A DNA stretch of 64,000 bases from Rhodanobacteraceae bacterium (GTDB lineage: Bacteria > Pseudomonadota > Gammaproteobacteria > Xanthomonadales > SZUA-5), in assembly GCA_024234055.1 (NCBI GenBank), contig JACKOW010000004.1, positions 62,001-126,000 on the forward strand. The letters are read 5' to 3'. Below, piece by piece: positions 25,617 through 35,594 of the stretch (positions are counted from its first letter, which is position 1; every line of letters begins with the position of its first letter). The notes beneath the pieces were generated by a model. That model was given only the letters and a program-made list of their open reading frames with translations, ran no database searches and had not been told where the DNA came from. A program made the position numbers and the translations under genes.

Positions 25617-27337
25617 GCGGACCTCCGGCGAAACCCTGCCGGCTTCAGCCAGGCGCGCGCCTGTCGCGCCAGCATCTTGCTCCAGTTCGGCAGCCAGGCC
25701 AGCACTCGGTCGTAGCGTGCAGCCTTGATCCGCAGACCCTCCAGCTCGCTCGATAATGCGCTAATGCGTTGATGCATTACGGTCAATTCCCCTGCTTGGG
25801 CGGTGGACAATCCGATCAGCAACTGCGTCTGCACCTGTTGCGTATCGAGTTGCCGGCTGAGATGGTCGGCACGGGCCTGAAGTTCCGCGGCTTCGGCCTG
25901 GGCGATGCGAATCTGCATCGCAGAGCGGGCTTCGACCTCGCCATTACGCTGTTGCAGCTCGGCCGCATCGCGCTCCACCGCGAGATTGCGAGCCTGCAGG
26001 GCGGCAATATCTGCGTCGCGCAGCTGCAGAGCCTGATCCAGTTCGGCCCGCACCCCACCCAGCGCGACCAGATCATGCTGCAAGCGAATAACGTCGGCTT
26101 CGAGCTTCTCGGCCCAGTCGCGCACCTGAGCGTAGTCGCGAGCCAGGCGTATGTTCTCGGCGCGAAACACGACATCGTCCAGTTGCGTGCGCAAATAGGG
26201 CTGCAGGTGGGCGATGGCCGCAGCCCGGGCCATCGACGATGACTGGGCTTGCGTCTGCTGCTCGTAGATCTGGTTCATGGCCATCTCCATGGCTGACTGG
26301 GTGGGCACCATCTCTGCCCGATTCGCGACAATCTGCTCTCGCCACAGGCTGAGCTGCTTTCCGTCGGCCAGATCGTGCAGGGCGGCCAGCACCGACTCGG
26401 GCCGGTCCGGGTGGCTCAGCACGGCACCACCGCCGTGGGCGCGGACACGCTCGCCGAGAGCGCCGGCATCGGGCACCAGAACCGGCACCGCGGCCGCCCA
26501 CACGTCAGACAGGGCGTAGCTGAAACTCTCGGCCAGACGATTGGGGAACAGCACCAGATCGACCTCGTAGTGCTGCAGCCAATGTGTGGTCTGCTGTGGC
26601 AGAAATGGACCATGCACCCAGAGCCGGCCATCGGCGATGTGGCCAGGATGCAGTTGCTCGTCGGTGTAGCCGATCAGTACCCAGCGATAGCGCTGGGCAT
26701 CGGCCTGCTGCAACCAGCGCAGCAGCCTCTGCTTGCCCTTGTGCGGGCCCAACGCGCCGACCACCGCGATGGTGCGAAGGCCTCGATCCGCTGGCAGCGG
26801 AAGCTCTTCGACGGCGATGCCCGGCGGAACAATACGCACCGGCAGATCGGGAAAATGCCGATGGAATACCCCGGCCAGATAGGCGGAAGGCACGGTGATG
26901 GCGGCGGCGCTGACCATGACCGCGCGCCAGCGTCGCAGCCAATCGGCATCGGCCTCGGGTTCGACCTGATCCTGCGCGAACGCGTGCTCTGCGAGAAAGC
27001 CAAGATCGTGCACACTGAGCAACCAGGGTCGACCCAGCGGGTGCCATTGTTCCAGCAATTCCAAGGTGAGGCGCTGCATGAAATGCACATGCAGGAGATC
27101 GCTGCCGTGGGCCAGCAATATCGATTGCAGCCAGTTCGCCGCATCCGCAGAGTCTGGCAATTGATAGGGGAAGAATTGCGCCGGCGTGCCCGCAGCTTCG
27201 ACCACCGCCAGCTCATCGCCCAGGTGCAGTAAGCCATGCTCACGGCCTTGCGCCAGGTCGCGGGCGAAACGGGCACTACCGCCGCCGCGCGCGGAAATCA
27301 GGTGCATGGCTGCCAGACTGGGAGTCAACTCCGTCAT
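25613..27337 (-). CDS. Family-4-like glycosyltransferase with C-terminal coiled coil
   Basis: This protein has 574 residues. Residues 1 to about 355 form a GT-B fold: the glycine-rich ISARGGGSARFARDLA, HVHFMQRLTLELLEQW, VPPGIAVEELPLP, IAVVGALGPHKGKQRLLRWL, and the nucleotide-sugar region NRLAESFSYALSDVWAAAVP with the E-S-F-x-Y motif. From about residue 370 to 545 the sequence changes to heptad-like helices (LRDADIAALQARNLAVERDA and onward, ending LSSELEGLRIKAARYDRVL), a long coiled coil. The C-terminus is basic (QARAWLKPAGFRRR). The extension suggests oligomerisation or a chain-length-regulating scaffold, as in polymerising O-antigen enzymes; this is inference. It lies 48 bp downstream of mtgA and overlaps the next glycosyltransferase by 4 bp. 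Confidence 0.8.
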   Translation of the reverse strand: MTELTPSLAAMHLISARGGGSARFARDLAQGREHGLLHLGDELAVVEAAGTPAQFFPYQLPDSADAANWLQSILLAHGSDLLHVHFMQRLTLELLEQWHPLGRPWLLSVHDLGFLAEHAFAQDQVEPEADADWLRRWRAVMVSAAAITVPSAYLAGVFHRHFPDLPVRIVPPGIAVEELPLPADRGLRTIAVVGALGPHKGKQRLLRWLQQADAQRYRWVLIGYTDEQLHPGHIADGRLWVHGPFLPQQTTHWLQHYEVDLVLFPNRLAESFSYALSDVWAAAVPVLVPDAGALGERVRAHGGGAVLSHPDRPESVLAALHDLADGKQLSLWREQIVANRAEMVPTQSAMEMAMNQIYEQQTQAQSSSMARAAAIAHLQPYLRTQLDDVVFRAENIRLARDYAQVRDWAEKLEADVIRLQHDLVALGGVRAELDQALQLRDADIAALQARNLAVERDAAELQQRNGEVEARSAMQIRIAQAEAAELQARADHLSRQLDTQQVQTQLLIGLSTAQAGELTVMHQRISALSSELEGLRIKAARYDRVLAWLPNWSKMLARQARAWLKPAGFRRRSA

Positions 27338-27385
27338 CTGCGAACCCTGCCAGCAGATGCCCTCAGAGGCGACAGGCGCCAGCGT

Positions 27386-28165
27386 TCAGGGACCCGCCGG
27401 CTCGGCCTTCCCTTCCAGTTGCTGAAGCAGATAGGGCCCGCCGAGCTGATCCATCTGTCGCACGATCCAACTCGCGCGCTGGTGCAGATAGGGCGTGGGC
27501 TGATCGGCGCGACGCCGACGTGGATCTGGCAATGTGGCCACCATGAGTGCCAGTTGGTAAGGCGCCAGGGAAGAACACGGCCGTCCGAAACGACGCTCGC
27601 AGGCCACGCAGAATCCGAACATGCCATCGCCGGTCTCGGCAATATTGAGATAGGTCTCCAACAGACGACGCTTGGGCCAGACAAGTTCCAGCAAAGCGGT
27701 GAAATAGACCTCCAAGCCCTTGCGCACCCAGCTGCGTCCGGTCCAGAGAAACAGATTCTTGGCGACCTGCTGGGAAATCGTGCTGGCACCGCGCATGCGC
27801 TCACCGTCTTCGGCGGCATCGAGCGCTTTCCTGATCTCGACCGTGTCGAATCCGTGGTGATCGAGGAAGCGCTGGTCCTCCGACGCGATGGCGGCCACCG
27901 GCAGGTACGGCCCGAATGACTCCAGCGGGCACCACTGGTAGTCGATACGGAAATCGGCATTCCCGGCGCTGCGCGCTTCGAGGATGCGCTGCGCCATGAC
28001 ACCGGTGATCGGCGGCGCGACGAAGCGGAAGACCAGCACCAGAAGCAGACTCAACAGGATGGGTGACAACAGCACAAACCACAGCCAGCGGCGCCAGCGT
28101 CGGGAGTTCGGCGCCGGCTTCACCGGCGCCACTGCGGATGTTGTTCTTTTCTTGCGATTGGCCAT
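27386..28165 (-). CDS. mtgA: Monofunctional biosynthetic peptidoglycan transglycosylase
   Basis: This 259-residue inner-membrane enzyme polymerises lipid II into glycan strands. A basic N-terminus is followed by one membrane segment (about residues 28-50). The GT51 domain has the catalytic Glu in AIASEDQRFLDHHGFD (Glu96), then GASTISQQVAKNLFLWTGRS and KRRLLETYLNIAETGDGMFG. The start at ATG 28165 (MANRKKRTTS) leaves a natural cytoplasmic tail; the frame is open only 18 bp further upstream. The C-terminus ends shortly after the GT51 domain, as expected for the monofunctional form. It is the first gene of a likely mtgA-GT4-GT2 unit. Confidence 0.94.
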   Translation of the reverse strand: MANRKKRTTSAVAPVKPAPNSRRWRRWLWFVLLSPILLSLLLVLVFRFVAPPITGVMAQRILEARSAGNADFRIDYQWCPLESFGPYLPVAAIASEDQRFLDHHGFDTVEIRKALDAAEDGERMRGASTISQQVAKNLFLWTGRSWVRKGLEVYFTALLELVWPKRRLLETYLNIAETGDGMFGFCVACERRFGRPCSSLAPYQLALMVATLPDPRRRRADQPTPYLHQRASWIVRQMDQLGGPYLLQQLEGKAEPAGP

Positions 28166-28268
28166 CAGCGTTCGCGCATCCAAGGAACCGGAGGTAGTTT
28201 GCGCCGGCCCTGCAGTCAGCCCAGCCCCGCTGGGTACCGGCGCCGAGGCCGAAAACGGTCCCGCTGTG

Positions 28269-28300
28269 TCACGTAGCGCGCGTTCGCGCGCTACGTCACC
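28269..28300. repeat. Perfect 12-bp palindromic hairpin (family B) between phaC and mtgA
   Basis: ACGTAGCGCGCG (28271-28282), TT, CGCGCGCTACGT (28285-28296), flanked by GTC and CACC. It is related to the GTCACGTAG/CTACGTGAC repeats. It may serve as a transcript end for phaC on the minus strand, but no T-run follows. Confidence 0.75.
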
Positions 28301-28336
28301 TACATGAGCATTGAACAGACCCTACCGGAGCCACGC

Positions 28337-28385
28337 GAGTCCCGAGTCCCGAGTCCCGAGTCCCGAGTCCCGAGTCCCGAGTCCC
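28337..28385. repeat. Perfect heptanucleotide tandem repeat (GAGTCCC)7
   Basis: Seven exact 7-bp units, 49 bp, end 6 bp before the phaC stop codon on the minus strand. The same unit occurs inside sucB and the 5'-nucleotidase gene. Confidence 0.95.
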
Positions 28386-28391
28386 GGCCGA

Positions 28392-29453
28392 TCAGCGCTT
28401 GGCCAGCCAGCCGTGAATGGTCGGCGCCACTTCCCGCTGAGCGCGACCGGACACATAGATGCCGATATGCCCACCCTTGAAGGCCAGCACGGTGTAGTCC
28501 TTGGTGCCGACCTTGTCTTTCATCGGTATGGACGCGCTGGGCGGCACCAGATGGTCCTGCTCGGCGTAGATGTTCAGCACCGGCATGGTGATGTTCTTCA
28601 GATCGACGTCCTTGTCGCCGATCTTGAGCCCGCCCTCCATCAGCTTGTTGCCTTGGTAGAAATCGCGGATGAACTCACGGAAGGCCTGACCGGCCTGATC
28701 CGGCGAATCGAAGATCCACTTCTCCATGCGCAGGAAGTTCTCGACTTCGTGCCGGTCATCGAGTATGTCCACCAGGCCGATGTACTTCTGATGGTTCAGC
28801 CGGAAGGGCTTGAGCGTGAGGTAACACCAGTTCATCAGATCGCCGGGAACATTACCCAGGGTGTCGACGAACAGGTCGATATCCATGCCCTGGGTCCAGT
28901 GCGAGAGCATGTTGTCGGGCGTGTGAAAATCCACCGGTGTGACCATGGTGATCAGGTTCTTGACCTTCTCCGGGTAGATCGCGGCAAAACACAGCGAGAA
29001 GGCACCGCCCTGGCACACGCCGAGGATGTTGATCGCCTTCAGCGCGTGACGGCGAGCTACGACATCCACGCAGCGGCGGATGTAGCCATTGATGTAGTCG
29101 TCCAGACCGATGTAGCGATCGGCCGCGTCGGGATAGCCCCAGTCGATCAGATAGACATCCTCCCCGAGCGCAAGCAGGTTGCGCACCAGCGAGCGATCTT
29201 CCTGCAGGTCGGTCATGAAGGGCCGGTTGACCAGCGCATAGACGATCAGCGTCGGAGTCTTCGCGGTGGGCTTCTTGTCGCCCTTGAAGCGGTACAGCAC
29301 CAGCTTGTCTTCGCGGTAGATGACTTCTTTTTCGGTGGCACCGTACTCGACATCATCGACCTCGCGCAGCACCTGGGTGGCGGCGGTCAGCTTCTGGCTG
29401 TAGCGGGCAACTTCATCAAGCGCGGCTTTAGGATCAATACGCAAGGGTCCCAT
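28392..29453 (-). CDS. phaC: Class III polyhydroxyalkanoate synthase, catalytic subunit
   Basis: This 353-residue alpha/beta-hydrolase-like enzyme polymerises 3-hydroxyacyl-CoA into PHA together with PhaE. The lipase-box variant GVCQGG places the catalytic Cys at residue 147; Asp300 in AEQDHLVPP and His329 in GGHIGIYVSG complete the triad. These positions are within two residues of those in the well-studied Allochromatium class III enzyme. The length (about 355) is class III rather than class I. The ATG is 5 bp after the phaE stop, so the two subunits are co-translated. Confidence 0.96.
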   Translation of the reverse strand: MGPLRIDPKAALDEVARYSQKLTAATQVLREVDDVEYGATEKEVIYREDKLVLYRFKGDKKPTAKTPTLIVYALVNRPFMTDLQEDRSLVRNLLALGEDVYLIDWGYPDAADRYIGLDDYINGYIRRCVDVVARRHALKAINILGVCQGGAFSLCFAAIYPEKVKNLITMVTPVDFHTPDNMLSHWTQGMDIDLFVDTLGNVPGDLMNWCYLTLKPFRLNHQKYIGLVDILDDRHEVENFLRMEKWIFDSPDQAGQAFREFIRDFYQGNKLMEGGLKIGDKDVDLKNITMPVLNIYAEQDHLVPPSASIPMKDKVGTKDYTVLAFKGGHIGIYVSGRAQREVAPTIHGWLAKR

Positions 29454-29458
29454 GGTGA

Positions 29459-30610
29459 TCAGCTCCGGCTACGACGGGTGGAAGACTTGGCCGTTTTGGC
29501 CTGAGCGGTCTTGGGCTTGGACGCTGCCTTGGGCTTCGCTTCGGGCTTTGCTTCCGGCTTTGGCTTGGTTCCCGCCTGGATTCTGGCCGCCTTGGGCTTC
29601 TCCACCTTGGGTGTACGAGTAGCTGCAGCGGCTTTGGACTTCGGCGCCACCTTGCTCGTGGCGGCGTCGACCGGCTCGGCCTCGACCGGAATCGGCGTTG
29701 CAACGGCAGCCGCATCGGCGTTCGACTGCGCCAGTCTTTCCTCCAGTTCGGCAACGCGCCGGCGCAGCTCATGCAAGCGTTGGTGTACCGTATCAAGTTC
29801 GCTGCGGCCCGGCATACCCAGACTGGCGGTGCTGCGCTCGACCTCACCCTGAATCAGTTGGCGCACCCGCATCTGCGAATTGACCAGTTCGCCATAGACC
29901 TCGCGGAATTCATCCGACAACGCGACCTCGGCGTAGCCTTCTTCAGCGGCATCGACAAAGACGTCGTAGAGACCGCGCATGCTGGTGATCTCGCGACCCG
30001 GCTCGCTGCGCTCTTCCAGCTTCGACTCGAACTTGTCCAGACCCAAGCGACTGGCCTTGAACATCAGCGTGTTGTAACGGGTGTTCTGGTCCTGGTAGTC
30101 GGCCAATGCACGCGCCAGCGCCTGCCGGCGCTCCTGCGACTCGCGATTCATGCCGAAAGCCGGCAGCGACAGCATGCCGCGGGCATTGTCTTCGATCGGC
30201 TTCACGGCCTTCAGATAATCGCGGAACAGATCCTCGAAACCCTTGGCCCCTTCGCTGTTCAGCCCACGCAGCGCATCCAATACCGGATTCTTGTCCAGAC
30301 CCATGCCGCCCATGGCCTTTTCCAGCGCCTCGCGGATAGCGCCAGGCGTGGTCATGTCCGGACGGGAAGTAGCCATCTGACCGATCGCCCCCTGCATGAA
30401 CTCGGCGAACTGTTTAGCGCCACCAACCATCTTGTCGAGCACATCATTACCGGAGTTGCCGGCGCTGAAGAGTCTGCTCCAGGCTTCGAAGCCCTCCTGC
30501 ACGGGGTTCGATGGCGCTGCGCTGGCGCGCGCGGCGTCGGTCCATGCTGAAAAGAACTGCTGTTGCATGGCTTGCCAATCTGGCATCCATGCGGCTTTGG
30601 GGTCGGTCAC
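29459..30610 (-). CDS. phaE: Class III PHA synthase subunit PhaE with histone-like tail
   Basis: This protein of about 383 residues is required with PhaC for synthase activity. The body shows PhaE features: the N-terminal WMPDWQAMQQQFFSAWTD, FGMNRESQERRQALARALAD in the middle, and the late helix STASLGMPGRSELDTVHQRL followed by a short coiled coil. Residues about 320-383 are a tail made almost only of Lys, Ala, Pro, Arg and Thr (KPKPEAKPEAKPKAASKPK, SSTRRSRS), resembling histone-H1/PhaF-type DNA-binding tails. I chose GTG 30610 because GGAG lies 8 nt upstream and MPDWQ follows shortly; ATG 30586 is the alternative. It is directly upstream of phaC. Confidence 0.88.
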   Translation of the reverse strand: MTDPKAAWMPDWQAMQQQFFSAWTDAARASAAPSNPVQEGFEAWSRLFSAGNSGNDVLDKMVGGAKQFAEFMQGAIGQMATSRPDMTTPGAIREALEKAMGGMGLDKNPVLDALRGLNSEGAKGFEDLFRDYLKAVKPIEDNARGMLSLPAFGMNRESQERRQALARALADYQDQNTRYNTLMFKASRLGLDKFESKLEERSEPGREITSMRGLYDVFVDAAEEGYAEVALSDEFREVYGELVNSQMRVRQLIQGEVERSTASLGMPGRSELDTVHQRLHELRRRVAELEERLAQSNADAAAVATPIPVEAEPVDAATSKVAPKSKAAAATRTPKVEKPKAARIQAGTKPKPEAKPEAKPKAASKPKTAQAKTAKSSTRRSRS

Positions 30611-30837
30611 GGTTGTGCTCCAGCGTGAAGATGGCCGGATGCTAGCAGGCGCAGCCTTGAAGACGCGCTCGTATGGTGGCCTCGTCTTCACCTGCAGCTC
30701 AGGACTACAGCAGTCCGGGGCACTGACTCAAGTTGGCGCGCCAGGGCAACATGAGGGAAAAGCGTCCGGACGAGTCCGAACCCACAAGAGCTCGGCTCCA
30801 TATGGATCCAGACTTGCCTGGACGCCTTTGCCACCGC

Positions 30838-30870
30838 CGTTCTTTGCGTCCTTTGCGGCCTTTGCGGACC
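30838..30870. repeat. Family-C repeat in the phaE upstream region
   Basis: TTCTTTGCGTCCTTTGCGGC then CTTTGCGGACC is another copy of the GCGTCCTTTGCG family, here close to its consensus. It lies in the 402-bp gap 30611-31012 between phaE and pnp. The gap otherwise holds a half family-A element and the pnp terminator, with no gene. Confidence 0.7.
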
Positions 30871-30907
30871 AGTGCTCTTTCTCAGTCTGGCGGACAGACT
30901 CAGCCTG

Positions 30908-30932
30908 CGGTCGCGCCGCAAGGGCGCTCCTA
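30908..30932. repeat. Half family-A repeat between phaE and pnp
   Basis: GGTCGCGCCGC...GGGCGCTCCTAC is identical to the right arm at 14975-14999. No left arm is present nearby. Confidence 0.75.
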
Positions 30933-30969
30933 CCAAGGCACACGCGCAAGCGCGCTCCAGAAACGACAA

Positions 30970-30987
30970 CGGGCCCCGAAGGGCCCG
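30970..30987 (-). terminator. Terminator of the rpsO-pnp transcript (UUCG tetraloop)
   Basis: On the minus strand CGGGCCC, TTCG, GGGCCCG gives a perfect 7-bp GC stem capped by the very stable UUCG loop, followed by TTGTCGTTTC. It starts 25 bp after the pnp stop. Confidence 0.8.
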
Positions 30988-31012
30988 CTGTGGACTACAT
31001 GCCGAGTGAAGC

Positions 31013-33133
<2,121 letters not shown>

Positions 33134-33177
33134 TGGGGGGTGTCCTCTGAGTGGATATGAATGATGCGGAGCAGCCC

Positions 33178-33447
33178 TTAGCGGCGCAGGCCCAGCTTCT
33201 CGATCAGGGAGCGGTAGCGTGCATCATCCTTGCGCTTCAGATAGGCCAGCAGCTGACGGCGCTGGTTGACCAGCTTGAGCAGGCCGCGACGAGAGTGGTG
33301 GTCTTTCTTGTGGTCCGCAAAATGGTGCATCAGCTGCTCGATGCGTGCCGTCAGCAGCGCGACCTGGACTTCCGGGGAACCGGTGTCGGCAGCGCCACGC
33401 TGATGGGTCTTGATGATTTCGCCGGTCTGGCTGGAATTGAGAGGCAT
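33178..33447 (-). CDS. rpsO: 30S ribosomal protein S15
   Basis: This 89-residue primary binder of the 16S rRNA central domain has the typical TGSPEVQVALLTARIEQLMH (residues 22-41), HFADHKKDHHSRRGLLKLV and the C-terminal RRQLLAYLKRKDDARYRSLI. I chose ATG 33447 because AAGGAG stands 7 nt upstream and it gives the exact family length; the frame is open 30 bp further upstream. It is followed by pnp. Confidence 0.98.
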   Translation of the reverse strand: MPLNSSQTGEIIKTHQRGAADTGSPEVQVALLTARIEQLMHHFADHKKDHHSRRGLLKLVNQRRQLLAYLKRKDDARYRSLIEKLGLRR

Positions 33448-33659
33448 GGGAAACTCCTTGATTGAGAGAGATGACAAACGCCAAGCCCAGTCGGACGGAC
33501 TGCCTCAGACCGACTGACCGAGCAAGGCGCGCGTACCCGCCCGGGATGGTCCAGGACCAGAGCGGGCGGGCAGGACTACCAGAAACCGGCGATCAGATCG
33601 CACGGACCTGCGCAGAGATGAAGATGCACGGCGACAGTCGGGGTTTCAGCTAGCCCGTC

Positions 33660-33689
33660 ATTGTAGGCGCGCAAGCACACAAGAAACAA
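33660..33689 (-). promoter_or_regulatory. Candidate sigma-70 promoter for rpsO-pnp
   Basis: On the minus strand TTGTTT (33689-33684) and TACAAT (33665-33660) are separated by 18 bp. This would start transcription near 33653, giving a leader of about 200 nt before rpsO. The rest of the 335-bp gap between the divergent rpsO and tpiA genes shows nothing clear. Confidence 0.5.
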
Positions 33690-33782
33690 GGAAAAAGCCT
33701 GCTGGTGTCCAGCACGCCTCGGCTTGCAGCTTGATCCGGGTAAACCCGGCCGCTATGGTCCGGCAGCCACGCTGGAGGTCCG

Positions 33783-34550
33783 ATGAACACGCGCAAACGA
33801 CTGGTCTTGGGTAACTGGAAGATGAACGGGTCGCGCCAGGACAGTCGTGACTGGGCGGATGCTGCCACCCGGATCGCTTCGGACAACCCGGCGATCGATG
33901 TCGGCATCATGCCGGCCGCGGTGCACCTGCAGGAAGTCCAGCAAGCCATGGGCGAGTCGCCCTTGTGGCTGGGCGCTCAGAATCTCGCTGCGTACGACAA
34001 TGGCGCCTACACCGGCGAAGTCTCGGCGCAGATGCTGCTCGAATTCGGCGTCCGAGCCGTGCTGTGCGGCCATTCGGAGCGACGACAGTTGCTCGGCGAC
34101 GACGATTCGGTGGTCAAGGCCAAGCTGCAGCGGGCGCTTGCGGCCGGGCTGATCCCGGTGCTGTGCGTGGGAGAAACCCTGGAGCAGCGCGAGCGCGGCG
34201 CTACCGAATCGGTGGTGCTCGGACAACTGGATTCAGCACTCAGCCAGCTTGAGAACAACGAATTGCAGCGCATCGTGATCGCCTACGAGCCCGTTTGGGC
34301 CATAGGCACGGGCTTGACGGCCTCACCGGCGCAGGCGCAGGCAGTACACGCAGTGATCCGTAGCGCGATCGCGCAACGCGATGCTATCCTCGCCAGTCTT
34401 ATTCGGATCCTGTACGGCGGTAGCGTCAAAGGGTCCAATGCTGCCGAGCTGTTTGCCCAAGCCGATGTCGATGGCGGGTTGATTGGTGGAGCATCCTTGG
34501 TCCCTTCGGAATTTGCCGCCATCTGCCGTGCAGCCAGCCAGGACGGTTGA
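33783..34550 (+). CDS. tpiA: Triosephosphate isomerase
   Basis: This 255-residue TIM-barrel enzyme interconverts glyceraldehyde-3-phosphate and dihydroxyacetone phosphate. The catalytic Lys is in LGNWKMNGS (residues 8-16), the electrophilic His in LCGHSERRQLL, and the catalytic Glu in IAYEPVWAIGTG. The phosphate loop is LYGGSVKGSNAAEL. The ATG follows GGAGG at 33774-33778. secG starts 9 bp after the stop, the usual proteobacterial pairing. Confidence 0.97.
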   Translation: MNTRKRLVLGNWKMNGSRQDSRDWADAATRIASDNPAIDVGIMPAAVHLQEVQQAMGESPLWLGAQNLAAYDNGAYTGEVSAQMLLEFGVRAVLCGHSERRQLLGDDDSVVKAKLQRALAAGLIPVLCVGETLEQRERGATESVVLGQLDSALSQLENNELQRIVIAYEPVWAIGTGLTASPAQAQAVHAVIRSAIAQRDAILASLIRILYGGSVKGSNAAELFAQADVDGGLIGGASLVPSEFAAICRAASQDG

Positions 34551-34559
34551 GTCACATCT

Positions 34560-35045
34560 ATGAAAATCGCCTTTATTGTGTTGTATCTGGTGGTCACGAT
34601 CGCGATGATCGCCTTCATCATGCTCCAGCGTGGTTCCGGTGCAGCGGCCGGTTCCGGCTTCGGTTCGGGCGCATCAGGCACCGTCTTCGGCGCACGCGGC
34701 TCAGCCAACTTCCTGTCCAAGGCCACCAAGTGGCTGGCCGTGGCCTTCTTCCTTCTCGCACTCGGCATGGGCGTCTACGAAGCCCGGGTCGGCATCACCA
34801 AGGACCCGCAGGCTGACCTCGGCGTCATGGGTCAGCTGCCGGATGCGACCACGCCGCCTCCAGTGAGCGAAGTGCCGGCGATCGGCAACGATGGCGCAGC
34901 CCCGGCCGCGGCAACGGAAGTCCCGACCGCACCCGCAGCCGCGACGGAAGCGCCTGGCGAAGTGCCGGCCGCGGCAGAGAACAGCTCGCAAACAAGCGAA
35001 ACCGCGGTAGAAAACGCAAGCAAGGAAGACGAAAAACCGCAATAA
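34560..35045 (+). CDS. secG: Preprotein translocase subunit SecG
   Basis: This 161-residue inner-membrane component of the SecYEG channel has two membrane segments: FIVLYLVVTIAMIAFIML (about residues 4-21) and WLAVAFFLLALGMGVY (about 58-73). Between them lies the typical GSGFGSGASGTVFGARGSANFLSKATK-type loop (GSGASGTVFGARGSANFLSK is a 20-residue part). It is longer than most SecG proteins (about 75-130 residues) because of an acidic, Ala/Pro/Glu-rich tail from about residue 90. The tail is expected on the periplasmic side. It sits between tpiA and tRNA-Leu. Confidence 0.93.
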   Translation: MKIAFIVLYLVVTIAMIAFIMLQRGSGAAAGSGFGSGASGTVFGARGSANFLSKATKWLAVAFFLLALGMGVYEARVGITKDPQADLGVMGQLPDATTPPPVSEVPAIGNDGAAPAAATEVPTAPAAATEAPGEVPAAAENSSQTSETAVENASKEDEKPQ

Positions 35046-35059
35046 TGCAGAGCTTGATT

Positions 35060-35144
35060 GCCGACGTGGTGGAATTGGTAGACACGCTACTTTGAGGTGG
35101 TAGTGGGGCAACCCGTGACGGTTCGAGTCCGTCCGCCGGCACCA
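35060..35144 (+). tRNA. tRNA-Leu (GAG anticodon)
   Basis: This is an 85-nt class II tRNA with encoded CCA. The D-arm is TGGTGGAATTGGTAGACAC, the anticodon arm is CTACT-TTGAGGT-GGTAG with GAG, and there is a short variable arm (GGGCAACCC). The T-arm is GACGG-TTCGAGT-CCGTC. The acceptor stem, GCCGACG with CGCCGGC, has one A-C mismatch at the fifth pair. It lies between secG and nuoA, as in related genomes. Confidence 0.95.
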
Positions 35145-35234
35145 ACTTCTGCGCTGTGCCAGCGCAACTGCAGCCCGGCCCAAAGCCGGGTTGCGGCTTC
35201 AAGGGCTTCGATTTCAGTTGGGAGCGATTCAGGC

Positions 35235-35594
35235 ATGGATCTGCAGCAGTACCTCCCCATTGCCCTGTTTCTGGGCGTGGCTTCTGTCATCGGCATCGCG
35301 CTGCTGACTCTGGGATCGATACTCGGTCCGCGTCGTCCCGATAGTGAAAAGCTCTCGCCTTATGAGTGCGGCTTCGAGGCATTCGAAGACGCGCGCATGA
35401 AGTTCGACGTGCGCTACTACCTGGTGGCGATCCTCTTCATCATCTTCGACCTGGAAATCGCCTTCCTGTTTCCCTGGGCCACGGTGCTTGAGGAACTGGG
35501 CTGGCCGGCCATTGCCTCGATGAGCATATTCCTCGGTCTGCTGGTCGTCGGTTTCATCTACGAATGGAAGAAGGGAGCTCTCGAATGGGAGTAG
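35235..35594 (+). CDS. nuoA: NADH-quinone oxidoreductase subunit A
   Basis: This 119-residue membrane-arm subunit of complex I has three membrane helices (about residues 8-29, 62-83 and 89-110). The conserved first loop is YECGFEAFEDARMKFDVRYY and includes the family Cys. The ATG at 35235 gives the normal family N-terminus; the longer open frame would run back into the tRNA gene. It opens the fourteen-gene nuo operon, whose genes overlap or nearly touch. The stop overlaps the nuoB start by 10 bp. Confidence 0.97.
   Translation: MDLQQYLPIALFLGVASVIGIALLTLGSILGPRRPDSEKLSPYECGFEAFEDARMKFDVRYYLVAILFIIFDLEIAFLFPWATVLEELGWPAIASMSIFLGLLVVGFIYEWKKGALEWE

Noticed and set aside
28337..28385. Possible CRISPR-like array
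   Set aside because: The 7-bp units are directly abutting, with no spacers and no cas genes in the window.
35097..35234. Upstream extension of nuoA
   Set aside because: It would start inside the tRNA-Leu gene; the conserved NuoA N-terminus begins at 35235.
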